From positions 372,001 to 436,000 of the forward strand of contig CAWGJF010000002.1 of assembly GCA_963822905.1 (NCBI GenBank): a stretch of 64,000 nucleotides of DNA, in the 5' to 3' direction. Each line of letters opens with the position of its first letter. The stretch's first letter is position 1. The notes under the pieces are model-generated. The model saw only the letters and a list, made by a program, of their open reading frames with translations, was not told the origin of the DNA and made no database searches. Below, piece by piece: positions 36,134 to 44,684 of this stretch. Both the position numbers and the translations under genes were made by a program. Source of the stretch: CAWGJF01 sp963822905 (GTDB taxonomy: Bacteria; Bacteroidota; Ignavibacteria; Ignavibacteriales; Ignavibacteriaceae).

Positions 36134-37361
36134 TCTTACAGATAAAAAAATAAATTCTTCAGTACAAAAACCTGATGCGGATTACTGGCGAACTTTCGAA
36201 GAGTTGCATAACGATTCTCATTTTATTGAAACGAGTCAAAATGAATTTGCTGATGGAGTTACTGATGATTTTAGTGCTTCGGATATGTCTTCTATTTCCA
36301 GGAGAAAATTTTTAGCACTCCTCGGAGCTTCTGCTGCACTTGCCGGAACTGCCTGCACTGATTACCGTGACAGGGGCGAAATCATTCCTTATAATAAAAA
36401 ACCTGAAGAAATTATTGTTGGAAAAGCTAATTACTATGCGTCAACATGTACAGCTTGTGCAAATTCCTGTGGTATTCTGATTAAAACAAGGGAAGGCCGC
36501 CCGATAAAGTTAGATGGAAATCCTGATCATCCTGTTTCTAAAGGCAAAATTTGTGCTCAGGGTCAGGCAAGCATAATGGATTTATATAATCCTGATAGGT
36601 TGAAGAATCCAAAAAAGAAATTGAGCAATAGATTTGTTGAATACAACTGGAAAGATGCTGATAAGGAAATTATTGAAGCACTAATCAATGCGGGAGATAA
36701 AGAAATTGCGATTGTAACAAACCAAATTACATCTCCAACTTTCTTCAAAGTATTGGGTGACTTCAAATCGAAATATCCTACAATGAAGCTTTACAGTTAT
36801 GATCAATCCTGGCAGGAAACGAGAAACAGAGCCTGGCAAAAATGTTATGGTGAGGGTTTGTTCACTGCAATAAAATGGAATGAAGCTAAAATTATTGTTT
36901 CACTTGATGGAGATTTTCTTGGTGAATCCGAAAATAAAATTGAAAACGTAAGATTATTTTCAGAAGGAAGAGATGTAATGAGTAAAGCCTTCAACAGATT
37001 ATATGCTGTTGAAGGAAACCTTTCTGTAACCGGAATGAATGCTGATTATAGGTTGAGACTTCGTTCTGACGAACAGCAGAAATTTGTTTTAGCTTTAGTT
37101 CATGATATTTCGGCAAAAAGCGGGATCAATATTGGAATAAATACAGGTGGATATTCACTAAAATCCATCAGTGATGAATTTAATTTGGATTTAAAAACAC
37201 TGAATGCTTTGGTAAATGATTTGGTTGAGAATAAGGGCAAAGCTTTCATTTATGCCGGCAATCATTTACCTGAATCAGTACATTTAATAGTAAATTATTT
37301 AAATGAGGTATTAGGTAATTCAAAATTATATGAGTTAGAAAATTCGAAAATTAATATTTAA
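36126..37361 (+). CDS. actB: ActB N-terminal fragment (molybdopterin-oxidoreductase-like part), frame broken downstream
   Basis: First of three consecutive frames that together make one ActB. It has a Tat-type leader (SRRKFLALLGASAALAG) and the opening of a molybdoprotein-like domain, with cysteines in CTACANSCG and GKICAQGQ and the segment MDLYNPDRLKNP. The frame stops at 37359-37361, while the homologous sequence continues in the next forward frame (NPLSSVQDFKSLVSKMK) across an apparent one-base surplus. ActB is normally one protein of about 1000 residues. Confidence 0.85.
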   Translation: MSDLTDKKINSSVQKPDADYWRTFEELHNDSHFIETSQNEFADGVTDDFSASDMSSISRRKFLALLGASAALAGTACTDYRDRGEIIPYNKKPEEIIVGKANYYASTCTACANSCGILIKTREGRPIKLDGNPDHPVSKGKICAQGQASIMDLYNPDRLKNPKKKLSNRFVEYNWKDADKEIIEALINAGDKEIAIVTNQITSPTFFKVLGDFKSKYPTMKLYSYDQSWQETRNRAWQKCYGEGLFTAIKWNEAKIIVSLDGDFLGESENKIENVRLFSEGRDVMSKAFNRLYAVEGNLSVTGMNADYRLRLRSDEQQKFVLALVHDISAKSGINIGINTGGYSLKSISDEFNLDLKTLNALVNDLVENKGKAFIYAGNHLPESVHLIVNYLNEVLGNSKLYELENSKINI

Positions 37362-37404
37362 TCCTCTGTCATCTGTTCAAGATTTTAAAAGTCTTGTCTC
37401 AAAA

Positions 37405-38442
37405 ATGAAGAGCAATTCTGTTGGAGTTGTTATTCATTTAAATACAAATCCAGTTTATAATTTACCGAAGAATCTGGATTATGAAAATTCTCTTTCGAAT
37501 GTCAATACTGTAATTACTGTTACAGATACTGATTCCGAAACTTCTGAAGCAGGGAACTATATTTTACCCTCGCATCATATGCTTGAATCATGGGGAGATT
37601 CATATAATCGTTCTGATTTTTATTCTCTTCAACAGCCGGTAATTGCTCCCTTGTATGACACGCGTCAACCCGAAGCAATTCTTCTTACTTGGATTGTTGG
37701 TCATCAAGATGCGTACAGTGATAAAATTTATCATCAGTATTTAATGAATAATTGGGAGAAAAATATCTATCCAGTAACCGTATCGACCCTTCCATTCAAA
37801 CAATTTTGGTACGGTGCTTTACACGATGGAGTAAGCTATTCAAATGAAAAATCGAATAGTTCATTATCATTTAATTCATCAGCATTGAATGAATTAAAAA
37901 AGGTAAACCGAAACAATGGATTTGTTCTTCAGCTTAAAGAAAGTTATTCATTACGTGATGGAAGATTTGCAAACAATGGTTGGCTGCAGGAACTTCCGCA
38001 TCCGGTAAGTAAAATGACATGGGATAATTACGCAGCTATTTCGCCAAATTCAGCAGATGAACTTGGGGTTAGTGATTCTGATGTAATCGAAATTACATCG
38101 GGTGGTACAAGCTTTAAAATTCCTGCTCTGGTTCAACCAGGACTTGCTGATCAAACAATTGTAATTGATTTGGGATACGGAAGAAGAAATGCCGGGATAG
38201 TTGGTTCAAATGTTGGTTTCAATTCAAATGAGTTGCTTAAATCTTCAGATTCTCTTTTCCAAATGTTATACAGTGGAGTTGAAGTAAATAAAACAGGTGA
38301 CTACTACAAACTGGTTGCCGCACAAACAGTTTATGAATTCGATAAAGGAATTAAAAAAGATCTTCCGGAAAAAAGGGGAATAATTCGTGAAGGAACAGTT
38401 GCTCAGTATTTAAAAGAACCCGGAATTCTTAAAAGAAAATGA
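37405..38442 (+). CDS. actB: ActB middle fragment (molybdopterin-oxidoreductase-like part), frame-shifted
   Basis: Second ActB piece, read in the next frame. That frame is open from about 37339, so the coding sequence continues upstream of the ATG at 37405, which is only the first Met. It contains GVVIHLNTNPVYNLP, YILPSHHMLESWGD, and near its end the domain-IV-type barrel DELGVSDSDVIEITSGG, as in molybdoprotein C-termini. ActB keeps this fold without acting as a molybdoenzyme. It stops at 38440-38442 after EPGILKRK, where the next frame takes over. Confidence 0.8.
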   Translation: MKSNSVGVVIHLNTNPVYNLPKNLDYENSLSNVNTVITVTDTDSETSEAGNYILPSHHMLESWGDSYNRSDFYSLQQPVIAPLYDTRQPEAILLTWIVGHQDAYSDKIYHQYLMNNWEKNIYPVTVSTLPFKQFWYGALHDGVSYSNEKSNSSLSFNSSALNELKKVNRNNGFVLQLKESYSLRDGRFANNGWLQELPHPVSKMTWDNYAAISPNSADELGVSDSDVIEITSGGTSFKIPALVQPGLADQTIVIDLGYGRRNAGIVGSNVGFNSNELLKSSDSLFQMLYSGVEVNKTGDYYKLVAAQTVYEFDKGIKKDLPEKRGIIREGTVAQYLKEPGILKRK

Positions 38443-38500
38443 AGAAGAATCTTTAATAAGCGTAAATCCTCCTATTCCTTATCCAGGAGTAAAATGGGGG

Positions 38501-39214
38501 ATGTCGATTGATTTAAATAAATGTACCGGTTGCGCGGAATGTGTCGTTGCATGCAATGTTGAAAATAATATTCCAATTGTTGGCAAGGATCAGGTTGATA
38601 AGGGACGTGAGATGCAGTGGTTACGAATTGATCGTTACTATTCCGGCTCACCTGAGGAACCAAATGTTGTTAACCAGCCGATGCTGTGTCAGCATTGTGA
38701 TAATGCACCTTGCGAAAATGTTTGCCCGGTTGCTGCAACAACTCACAGTCCTGATGGGCTGAACCAAATGATTTATAACAGGTGTGTTGGAACAAGATAT
38801 TGCTCAAACAACTGTCCTTATAAAGTTAGAAGATTCAACTTTTTTAATTTCAGAGATCACTTCCGTGATAGTTTCCAGGAAAATCCGGTGTTTGCGTTAC
38901 TTGCAAATCCTGAAGTTACTGTTCGATCAAGAGGAGTGATGGAAAAATGTACTTTTTGTATTCAAAGAATCTCAGAAGCTAGAGCAGATGCAACAAGACA
39001 AAGCAGGCAGATTAAAGGATCAGATGTTAGAACAGCATGTCAGGATGCTTGTGCAAGTAACGCAATTAATTTTGGAGACATTAATGATAAGGAAAGTGAG
39101 TTCCATAAATACAGAAATCATGAATTAGGATATTATGTTCTTGAAGAATTGAATGTTGTCCCCAATGTTACTTATTTCGCCAAACTCAGAAATACTCATT
39201 CGGAGGATGTTTAG
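38501..39214 (+). CDS. actB: ActB C-terminal fragment (iron-sulfur domain), frame-shifted
   Basis: Third ActB piece in yet another frame. The frame is open upstream of the ATG at 38501 (back to about 38414) and gives PPIPYPGVKWGMSIDLNKC across it, so the start is not a true one. It carries the ferredoxin-like domain: CTGCAECVVAC, CQHCDNAPCENVC, CVGTRYCSNNCP, CTFC and CQDAC, enough for four Fe-S clusters. These accept electrons from quinol oxidation and pass them to haems. The end runs straight into actC. Confidence 0.85.
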   Translation: MSIDLNKCTGCAECVVACNVENNIPIVGKDQVDKGREMQWLRIDRYYSGSPEEPNVVNQPMLCQHCDNAPCENVCPVAATTHSPDGLNQMIYNRCVGTRYCSNNCPYKVRRFNFFNFRDHFRDSFQENPVFALLANPEVTVRSRGVMEKCTFCIQRISEARADATRQSRQIKGSDVRTACQDACASNAINFGDINDKESEFHKYRNHELGYYVLEELNVVPNVTYFAKLRNTHSEDV

Positions 39215-40584
39215 TGGAAGTTGATTATTCAACCGAAACTCCGGTTGTTGCCGGTAGATTATCATTAGCTGAAATCGAGGAAATGGTTGCAAGACCACTC
39301 GATACAAAGCCTGATAAAAAGTTTTATATAGCGTTATCAATTTCCGGCTCAGCATTGTTATTCGGTGCGATTTGTCTTTTATTTTCTTTTTATTACGGTG
39401 TTGGCTTGTGGGGAAATAATCAGCCTGTTGGTTGGGGATTTCCAATTGTAAATTTTGTGTTCTGGGTTGGTATTGGTCATGCAGGAACACTTATCTCAGC
39501 GATTTTATTTTTGCTCAGACAAAAATGGAGAAATGGTATTGCACGATTTGCGGAAGCAATGACCATCTTTGCTGTGATTTGTGCTGCTTTATTTCCGGCG
39601 ATACACGTCGGACGTCCCTGGTTAGGAGGCTATTTATTTCCTTATCCGAACCAGCATGGTCTCTGGATTAATTTTAATTCTCCTCTAATTTGGGATGTAT
39701 TTGCTGTTTCAACATACTTCACTGTTTCACTTGTTTTCTGGTATGTTGGTTTGATCCCGGATTTTGCAACACTACGAGATCGTACTACTTCAAAAATTAA
39801 AAAGATTATTTATTCTGTTTTCAGTCTTGGATGGAGACATTCAAACAGACACTGGCAACATTATGAAAAAGCTTATGTGATACTTGCTGGTTTTGCAACT
39901 CCACTTGTTTTATCTGTTCACACAATTGTAAGTTTTGATTTTGCTGTATCAATTCTTCCCGGCTGGCATTCAACTATATTTCCACCTTACTTTGTTGCCG
40001 GAGCAATTTTTTCTGGGTTTGCAATGGTAGTTACAGTTCTTGTTGTTGTCCGCAAAATATTTGATTTGCAGAATTTGATAACGATGGATCACCTTGAAAA
40101 AATGAACAAGGTTATTATTGCTACAAGTATGATGGTAGGCTATTCTTACGGTGTGGAATTTTTTATTTCATGGTATAGTGGTGCTCCGGTTGAACAATTT
40201 ATTTTTATAAACCGGGCATTTGGACCTTATGCCTGGGCGTACTGGGTAATGGTTTCCTGCAATGTTTTCATTCCGCAATTATTCTGGTTTAAGAAAATAC
40301 GAAGATCAATTCCGGCAATGATGGTAATTGTTATTTTAGTGAATGTAGGAATGTGGTTTGAGAGATTTGTAATTGTTGTAACATCTTTACACAGAGATTT
40401 TTTACCTTCAAGTTGGGGAATGTTTATCCCGACTATATATGATGCAGGAATTCTAATTGGAAGTTTTGGACTATTTTTTACATTAGTAATTTTATTTACA
40501 AAAGCTTTGCCCGTTGTTTCTATTGCAGAAATTAAAAGTGTCAGCGAAGGTGCCCAACCAGTACATCACGGAGGTCACGAATAA
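39214..40584 (+). CDS. actC: ActC, NrfD-like quinone-binding membrane subunit
   Basis: The start is GTG at 39214, overlapping the actB stop, with GGAGG at 39202-39206 (7-base spacing). The 456-residue protein has about ten membrane helices of the NrfD/PsrC family, with WGFPIVNFVFWVGIGHAGT and HSTIFPPYFVAGAIFSG as hallmarks. It binds quinol in the membrane near ActB. ActF is its paralogue in the same complex. Its stop overlaps the next start (TAATG). Confidence 0.94.
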   Translation: MEVDYSTETPVVAGRLSLAEIEEMVARPLDTKPDKKFYIALSISGSALLFGAICLLFSFYYGVGLWGNNQPVGWGFPIVNFVFWVGIGHAGTLISAILFLLRQKWRNGIARFAEAMTIFAVICAALFPAIHVGRPWLGGYLFPYPNQHGLWINFNSPLIWDVFAVSTYFTVSLVFWYVGLIPDFATLRDRTTSKIKKIIYSVFSLGWRHSNRHWQHYEKAYVILAGFATPLVLSVHTIVSFDFAVSILPGWHSTIFPPYFVAGAIFSGFAMVVTVLVVVRKIFDLQNLITMDHLEKMNKVIIATSMMVGYSYGVEFFISWYSGAPVEQFIFINRAFGPYAWAYWVMVSCNVFIPQLFWFKKIRRSIPAMMVIVILVNVGMWFERFVIVVTSLHRDFLPSSWGMFIPTIYDAGILIGSFGLFFTLVILFTKALPVVSIAEIKSVSEGAQPVHHGGHE

Positions 40585-41747
40585 TGAGTGACAAAAAGAT
40601 TTTCGGATTGGCTGCACTATTCAAAGATCCAAATTCGATCATTGCTGCTGCTAAAAAAGTCAGTAGTGAAGGTTTTACTAAATGGGATGTCAACTCTCCT
40701 TATCCCGTTCATGGGATGGATAAAGCAATGGGAATGAAACCATCAAGACTTGGTTTTGTTACATTGTTCTTTGGGTTAAGCGGAACAACAATAGCACTTT
40801 TGTTTATGTGGTGGACAATGTCTGTTGATTATCCATTAGTAATTGGAGGGAAGCCCTTTTTTGCATTACCATCATTCATTCCTGTAACATTTGAAGTAAC
40901 AGTATTACTTGGAACGGTATTCACAATCATTACGATGTTTGCATTGTTTTTTGGTTTACCTTCAAATTCACACCCGGTACATGATACGAATTATATGAAA
41001 AAAGTTTCCGTTGATCATTTCGGTATTGTGATTGAATCATCTGATCCGAAATTTGATGAAGAAAAAATAAAAAGCTTATACAGTTCACTAGGTGCAGTTC
41101 TTACAGAGGTAATTTATTTCCCTGAGAAGGAACCAACAAAAGTTTTTGAACCCCGGTTTATTATGTTTTTGATTCTTGTTGCAGTAGTAGTATCAGGAGC
41201 AACATATTTTACTCTTAATAAATTTATGTATATGCTTCCTTATAACTGGATGGATGATCAGGCTAAAATTGTTCCCCAGTCAAAGAACGATTTTTTTGCC
41301 GATGAAAGAGGAATGAGAATGCCGGTTGAGGGAACTATAGCCAGGGGATTTCTTCCTTATCCATTTTTAGGTGAGAAAGAACCAAAAGAAGTTTTATCAA
41401 ATCCTTATTTACCTACTAAGGAAAACCTGGAATTAGGTAAAAGAAAGTTTTTGACTTTTTGCAGTCCTTGTCACGGAAATTATGCCGATGGTGATAGTCG
41501 GTTACATGGACAATTTCCAAGTCCACCAACATTGCATTCCACAAGGGCAAGAAATTTTAGTGATGGAATGATTTACCATATAATTACAAACGGACAAAAT
41601 GCAATGCCTTCTTATGCTTCGCAAGTTACACGAAAAGAAAGATGGGCGATAATTAATTATATAAGAGTTTTGCAAAGAGCAAAAGATGCAACTGATTCTG
41701 ATGTTGCGCAGTTAAAACTTGAGAAAAGTTCAAATGCAGGAAACTGA
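40584..41747 (+). CDS. actD: ActD-ActE fusion: DUF3341 membrane domain plus monohaem cytochrome c
   Basis: A 387-residue protein that joins two Act subunits. Residues 1-175 are ActD (DUF3341): two membrane helices and HPVHDTNYMKKVSVDHFGI. After another helix (RFIMFLILVAVVVSGATYF) and a linker with DERGMRMPVEGTIAR, residues from about 280 form a cytochrome c domain with C293SPC296H297 and axial Met in NAMPSYASQ, the ActE part. No frame break separates them, so the fusion is real in this sequence. It lies between actC and actF, where separate actD and actE occur in other genomes. Confidence 0.9.
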   Translation: MSDKKIFGLAALFKDPNSIIAAAKKVSSEGFTKWDVNSPYPVHGMDKAMGMKPSRLGFVTLFFGLSGTTIALLFMWWTMSVDYPLVIGGKPFFALPSFIPVTFEVTVLLGTVFTIITMFALFFGLPSNSHPVHDTNYMKKVSVDHFGIVIESSDPKFDEEKIKSLYSSLGAVLTEVIYFPEKEPTKVFEPRFIMFLILVAVVVSGATYFTLNKFMYMLPYNWMDDQAKIVPQSKNDFFADERGMRMPVEGTIARGFLPYPFLGEKEPKEVLSNPYLPTKENLELGKRKFLTFCSPCHGNYADGDSRLHGQFPSPPTLHSTRARNFSDGMIYHIITNGQNAMPSYASQVTRKERWAIINYIRVLQRAKDATDSDVAQLKLEKSSNAGN

Positions 41748-42924
41748 AATTAAATATCAAAAAAAGGAATTACCCGGGACTCTCTCCAAACTGGGTTTAG
41801 GTTTGTTGGTAATAGGAATTATCCTTGGTGTATTAAGCTTTTTTGTTGATCACTCAAGGGCAGTTTTTAATTATCTTCTTTCATATACATTTCTGATTAG
41901 CATTGGCGTTGGCGCATTATTTCTGATTGCACTTGAATATGTCGCCGGTGCTGACTGGAGTGTTCCAATCAGAAGGGTAGTTGAATTTTTTGCTGCAATT
42001 GTTCCGTTTCTTGCAATATTGGTGATTCCGCTGTTGTTCAATGTTCATGATATTTTTCATTGGTCGCATGCAGATGTAGTTGCAAAAGATAAAATTCTGC
42101 AGGGTAAGGCTCCTTATTTAAATATTCCATTTTTTATTATCAGGGTTTTTTTATTTATAGGATTATGGTCATTATTTTATTACCTGTTTACAAGGAATTC
42201 TAAAAAGCAGGATAATTCAGGAGACCAGCTGCTTACTAAAAAGAATATAAAACTATCTGCGATTTTTATTCCTCTGTTTGCCATTACAATTACATTAACT
42301 TCAGTTGATTTTCTAATGAGTATTACACCTCATTGGTTCTCAACAATTTTTGGTGTTTATTATTTCTCAGGATCAGTAGTTGCTGCTTTAGCTGCAGTAA
42401 CACTTGCCACAGTGTTGTTAAAAGAAAAAGGATTTTTGCATCCAAGAATGACAAATGATCACCTCTATAGTTTAGGTGGTTTGATGTTTGCATTTGTTAA
42501 TTTCTGGGCATACATAGCCTTCTCGCAGTTTTTGTTGATCTGGTATGCGAATCTTCCTGAAGAAACTTTTTGGTTTATGCAAAAGTGGCATGGAAGCTGG
42601 GCTATATTTTCAATTGGATTAATTGTGATTCATTTTTTGGTTCCATATATCGCATTAGTTTCTCAGCCATCTAAAATGAATCCTAAAACACTAAAGTTTA
42701 TTTCTATCTGGTTATTGTTTGCACATTTGTTTGATTTATTCTGGCTTGTTATGCCAAGCATTCCTTCATTAGCTGACGGTTATTCGTTTAGCTGGATTGA
42801 TTTGGTATTTCCAATTTCTGTTACTGGTATTGTTTTACTTGTTTTTAACATGAAGGCAAAAAAAGAAAATCTCGTTCCCATTGGTGATCCAAAATTAAAA
42901 CGCGGTCTCGATTTTCATTTATAA
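41734..42924 (+). CDS. actF: ActF, second NrfD-like membrane subunit
   Basis: The ATG at 41734 (MQETEIKYQKKELPG) is chosen over a TTG at 41719; it overlaps the ActDE 3' end by 14 bases. The ~396-residue protein has about ten membrane helices and the family pattern SITPHWFSTIFGVYYFSGSV near the middle, followed by KWHGSWAIFSIG. It is the ActC paralogue that completes the membrane part of the complex. Without a Rieske/cytochrome b gene in the window, this is the apparent complex III. Confidence 0.92.
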   Translation: MQETEIKYQKKELPGTLSKLGLGLLVIGIILGVLSFFVDHSRAVFNYLLSYTFLISIGVGALFLIALEYVAGADWSVPIRRVVEFFAAIVPFLAILVIPLLFNVHDIFHWSHADVVAKDKILQGKAPYLNIPFFIIRVFLFIGLWSLFYYLFTRNSKKQDNSGDQLLTKKNIKLSAIFIPLFAITITLTSVDFLMSITPHWFSTIFGVYYFSGSVVAALAAVTLATVLLKEKGFLHPRMTNDHLYSLGGLMFAFVNFWAYIAFSQFLLIWYANLPEETFWFMQKWHGSWAIFSIGLIVIHFLVPYIALVSQPSKMNPKTLKFISIWLLFAHLFDLFWLVMPSIPSLADGYSFSWIDLVFPISVTGIVLLVFNMKAKKENLVPIGDPKLKRGLDFHL

Positions 42925-42941
42925 AATATTTAAGTACGAAC

Positions 42942-43862
42942 TTGAATCAATTATTTCAAAAAATAAAAAACGACTTTAAAAGTAATACAGGAGCAGTATT
43001 TGGATTATTATACCCATATGTTCTTGTCATAATTGTAATTATTGGATTGATATATATAACAAACCTTAATCAGATTTCACGACAGACTGTTCCACCAATT
43101 ATTCCAGATAGTACAGTTGTGCCGAAAGACCTTGAAGTAAAGAAGGCAAGAACAATTCCACCGGTTAATGTTTTTGAAATAAGTAAGCCAACACGGGAAT
43201 TAATTCAAAAAGGTCAAAAAACATTTACAACAATTTGTGCAAGTTGTCATGGTGAAAATGGAACCGGAACCGGTCCGGCATCCATTGGCTTGAATCCTGC
43301 TCCAAGGAATTTTACCAAGGTAGAAAACTGGGTAAACGGCAGGACTATTTCTGGAATGTACACAACACTTCAGGAAGGGATTCCTAACAGCGCCATGATA
43401 TCATATGATTTCTTGACTCCTGAAGAGAGATTTGCAGTAATTCATTATATCCGCAGTACATTTATGCAGAATCCTCCTCAGGATTCGCATGATGATCTTG
43501 CAGCGTTGGACCAGATTTATAACCTGTCATCCGGAATGGAACTCCCGGCACAAATTCCGGTTGCTGCTGCAATGGATATAATATTAAAGGAAAATCAGGG
43601 AAAAATAAATAAACTGAATTCTGTGTATGGAATGATTAATAATAGCCGGACTTCATCTGCTGTTTTATTTAAAAATATTACTTCTGATTGTAAACTTGCA
43701 TTATCAGCATTTATAAGATCAGATTCATGGAATGCAAACAAGAATTCATTTGAACACTTTGTTACTATCAATGTAAATCAAAATGGATTTAACGGAAAAA
43801 TTTTTAATCTTACAACTTCACAATGGGATGAACTTTATAACTTTATTAAACAAGTTATTTGA
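42942..43862 (+). CDS. membrane-anchored monohaem cytochrome c
   Basis: The frame opens with TTG at 42942; no ATG precedes it in frame. The 306-residue protein has one N-terminal membrane helix (VLVIIVIIGLIYITNL), then a cytochrome c domain with CASCH (Cys99) and a likely Met ligand in NSAMISYDFLTPEERFAVIHYI. The C-terminal ~130 residues are not haem-binding. It lies between actF and sco, placed to carry electrons from the Act complex to the oxidase. Confidence 0.85.
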   Translation: MNQLFQKIKNDFKSNTGAVFGLLYPYVLVIIVIIGLIYITNLNQISRQTVPPIIPDSTVVPKDLEVKKARTIPPVNVFEISKPTRELIQKGQKTFTTICASCHGENGTGTGPASIGLNPAPRNFTKVENWVNGRTISGMYTTLQEGIPNSAMISYDFLTPEERFAVIHYIRSTFMQNPPQDSHDDLAALDQIYNLSSGMELPAQIPVAAAMDIILKENQGKINKLNSVYGMINNSRTSSAVLFKNITSDCKLALSAFIRSDSWNANKNSFEHFVTINVNQNGFNGKIFNLTTSQWDELYNFIKQVI

Positions 43863-43880
43863 GATATACGAGATGAGAAG

Positions 43881-44672
43881 ATGTTCAATGGAATGATATA
43901 TATTTTGTTAGCTTTTATTGCTCTGAGTACAATTTCATTTTCGTCGGAGGATGAAATTAAAGTTGGAATTGATGAACAACTTGGAGCTTACATTCCTTTA
44001 GATACACAATTTAAAAACGAGAACGGTAATATTGTTGTACTGAAGGATTTGATAAAACGACCAACAGTTTTGGCGTTTGTATATTATAGATGTCCGGGCA
44101 TTTGCAGCCCTTTATTATTTTCTCTGACTGATGTTATCAATAAATCTGATCTGGAACTCGGCTATGATTATAATGTTGTTTGCATAAGTTTTGATAATTT
44201 GGAGACACCAGAAATTGCTGCTGATAAGAAAAAGTCTTTTTTTGAAGGTTTGGATAAAAATATTAAACCGGAAGATTGGGAGTTTTTAACCGGAGACAGT
44301 ATTAATATTAAAAAAGTGACTGATGCTGCTGGATTCAGGTTTGAAAGGAAAGGAAACCAATTTCTTCATTCAGGTTCATTTATTTTCCTGGATAAAGATG
44401 GAAAGATTTGTCGTTATCTTTTTCCCGGCTACACAGAAAGTCATGGTTTCGGAATATTACCTTTTGATTTTAAAATGGCTGTGCTGGAAGCAAGTGCTGG
44501 AAAAGAAACTCCAACCATTGCAAAAGTATTGAGATTTTGTTTTTCTTATGATACACAGGGACAAAAATATACTGCTAATATTACAAGAATTTTTGGGGCG
44601 GCAATTCTAATTTTTGCTGTAGCTTTTTTCATTTTTGTTATTAAAAAACCTAAGAAAGCGATTATTAAATGA
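43881..44672 (+). CDS. sco: SCO1/SenC copper chaperone for cytochrome oxidase
   Basis: A 263-residue thioredoxin-fold protein with an N-terminal signal or anchor and a C-terminal membrane helix (AAILIFAVAFFIFVI). The copper site is complete: C71PGIC75 and His163 in FLHSGSFIF. Sco delivers copper to the CuA centre of subunit II. It lies 12 bases before ctaD, as expected of an assembly factor. Confidence 0.92.
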   Translation: MFNGMIYILLAFIALSTISFSSEDEIKVGIDEQLGAYIPLDTQFKNENGNIVVLKDLIKRPTVLAFVYYRCPGICSPLLFSLTDVINKSDLELGYDYNVVCISFDNLETPEIAADKKKSFFEGLDKNIKPEDWEFLTGDSINIKKVTDAAGFRFERKGNQFLHSGSFIFLDKDGKICRYLFPGYTESHGFGILPFDFKMAVLEASAGKETPTIAKVLRFCFSYDTQGQKYTANITRIFGAAILIFAVAFFIFVIKKPKKAIIK

Positions 44673-44684
44673 AGGTGATTTTAT

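Noticed and set aside
37339..38442. Programmed +1 frameshifting in actB
   Set aside because: Site one could be read as a slip at ATT TAA, but the second site has no good slippery pairing and the similar break near 49981 lies before its stop, so indels or sequence errors are simpler.
39125..39490. 121-codon minus-strand frame across the actB/actC joint
   Set aside because: Antisense to two conserved respiratory genes, with no recognisable feature.
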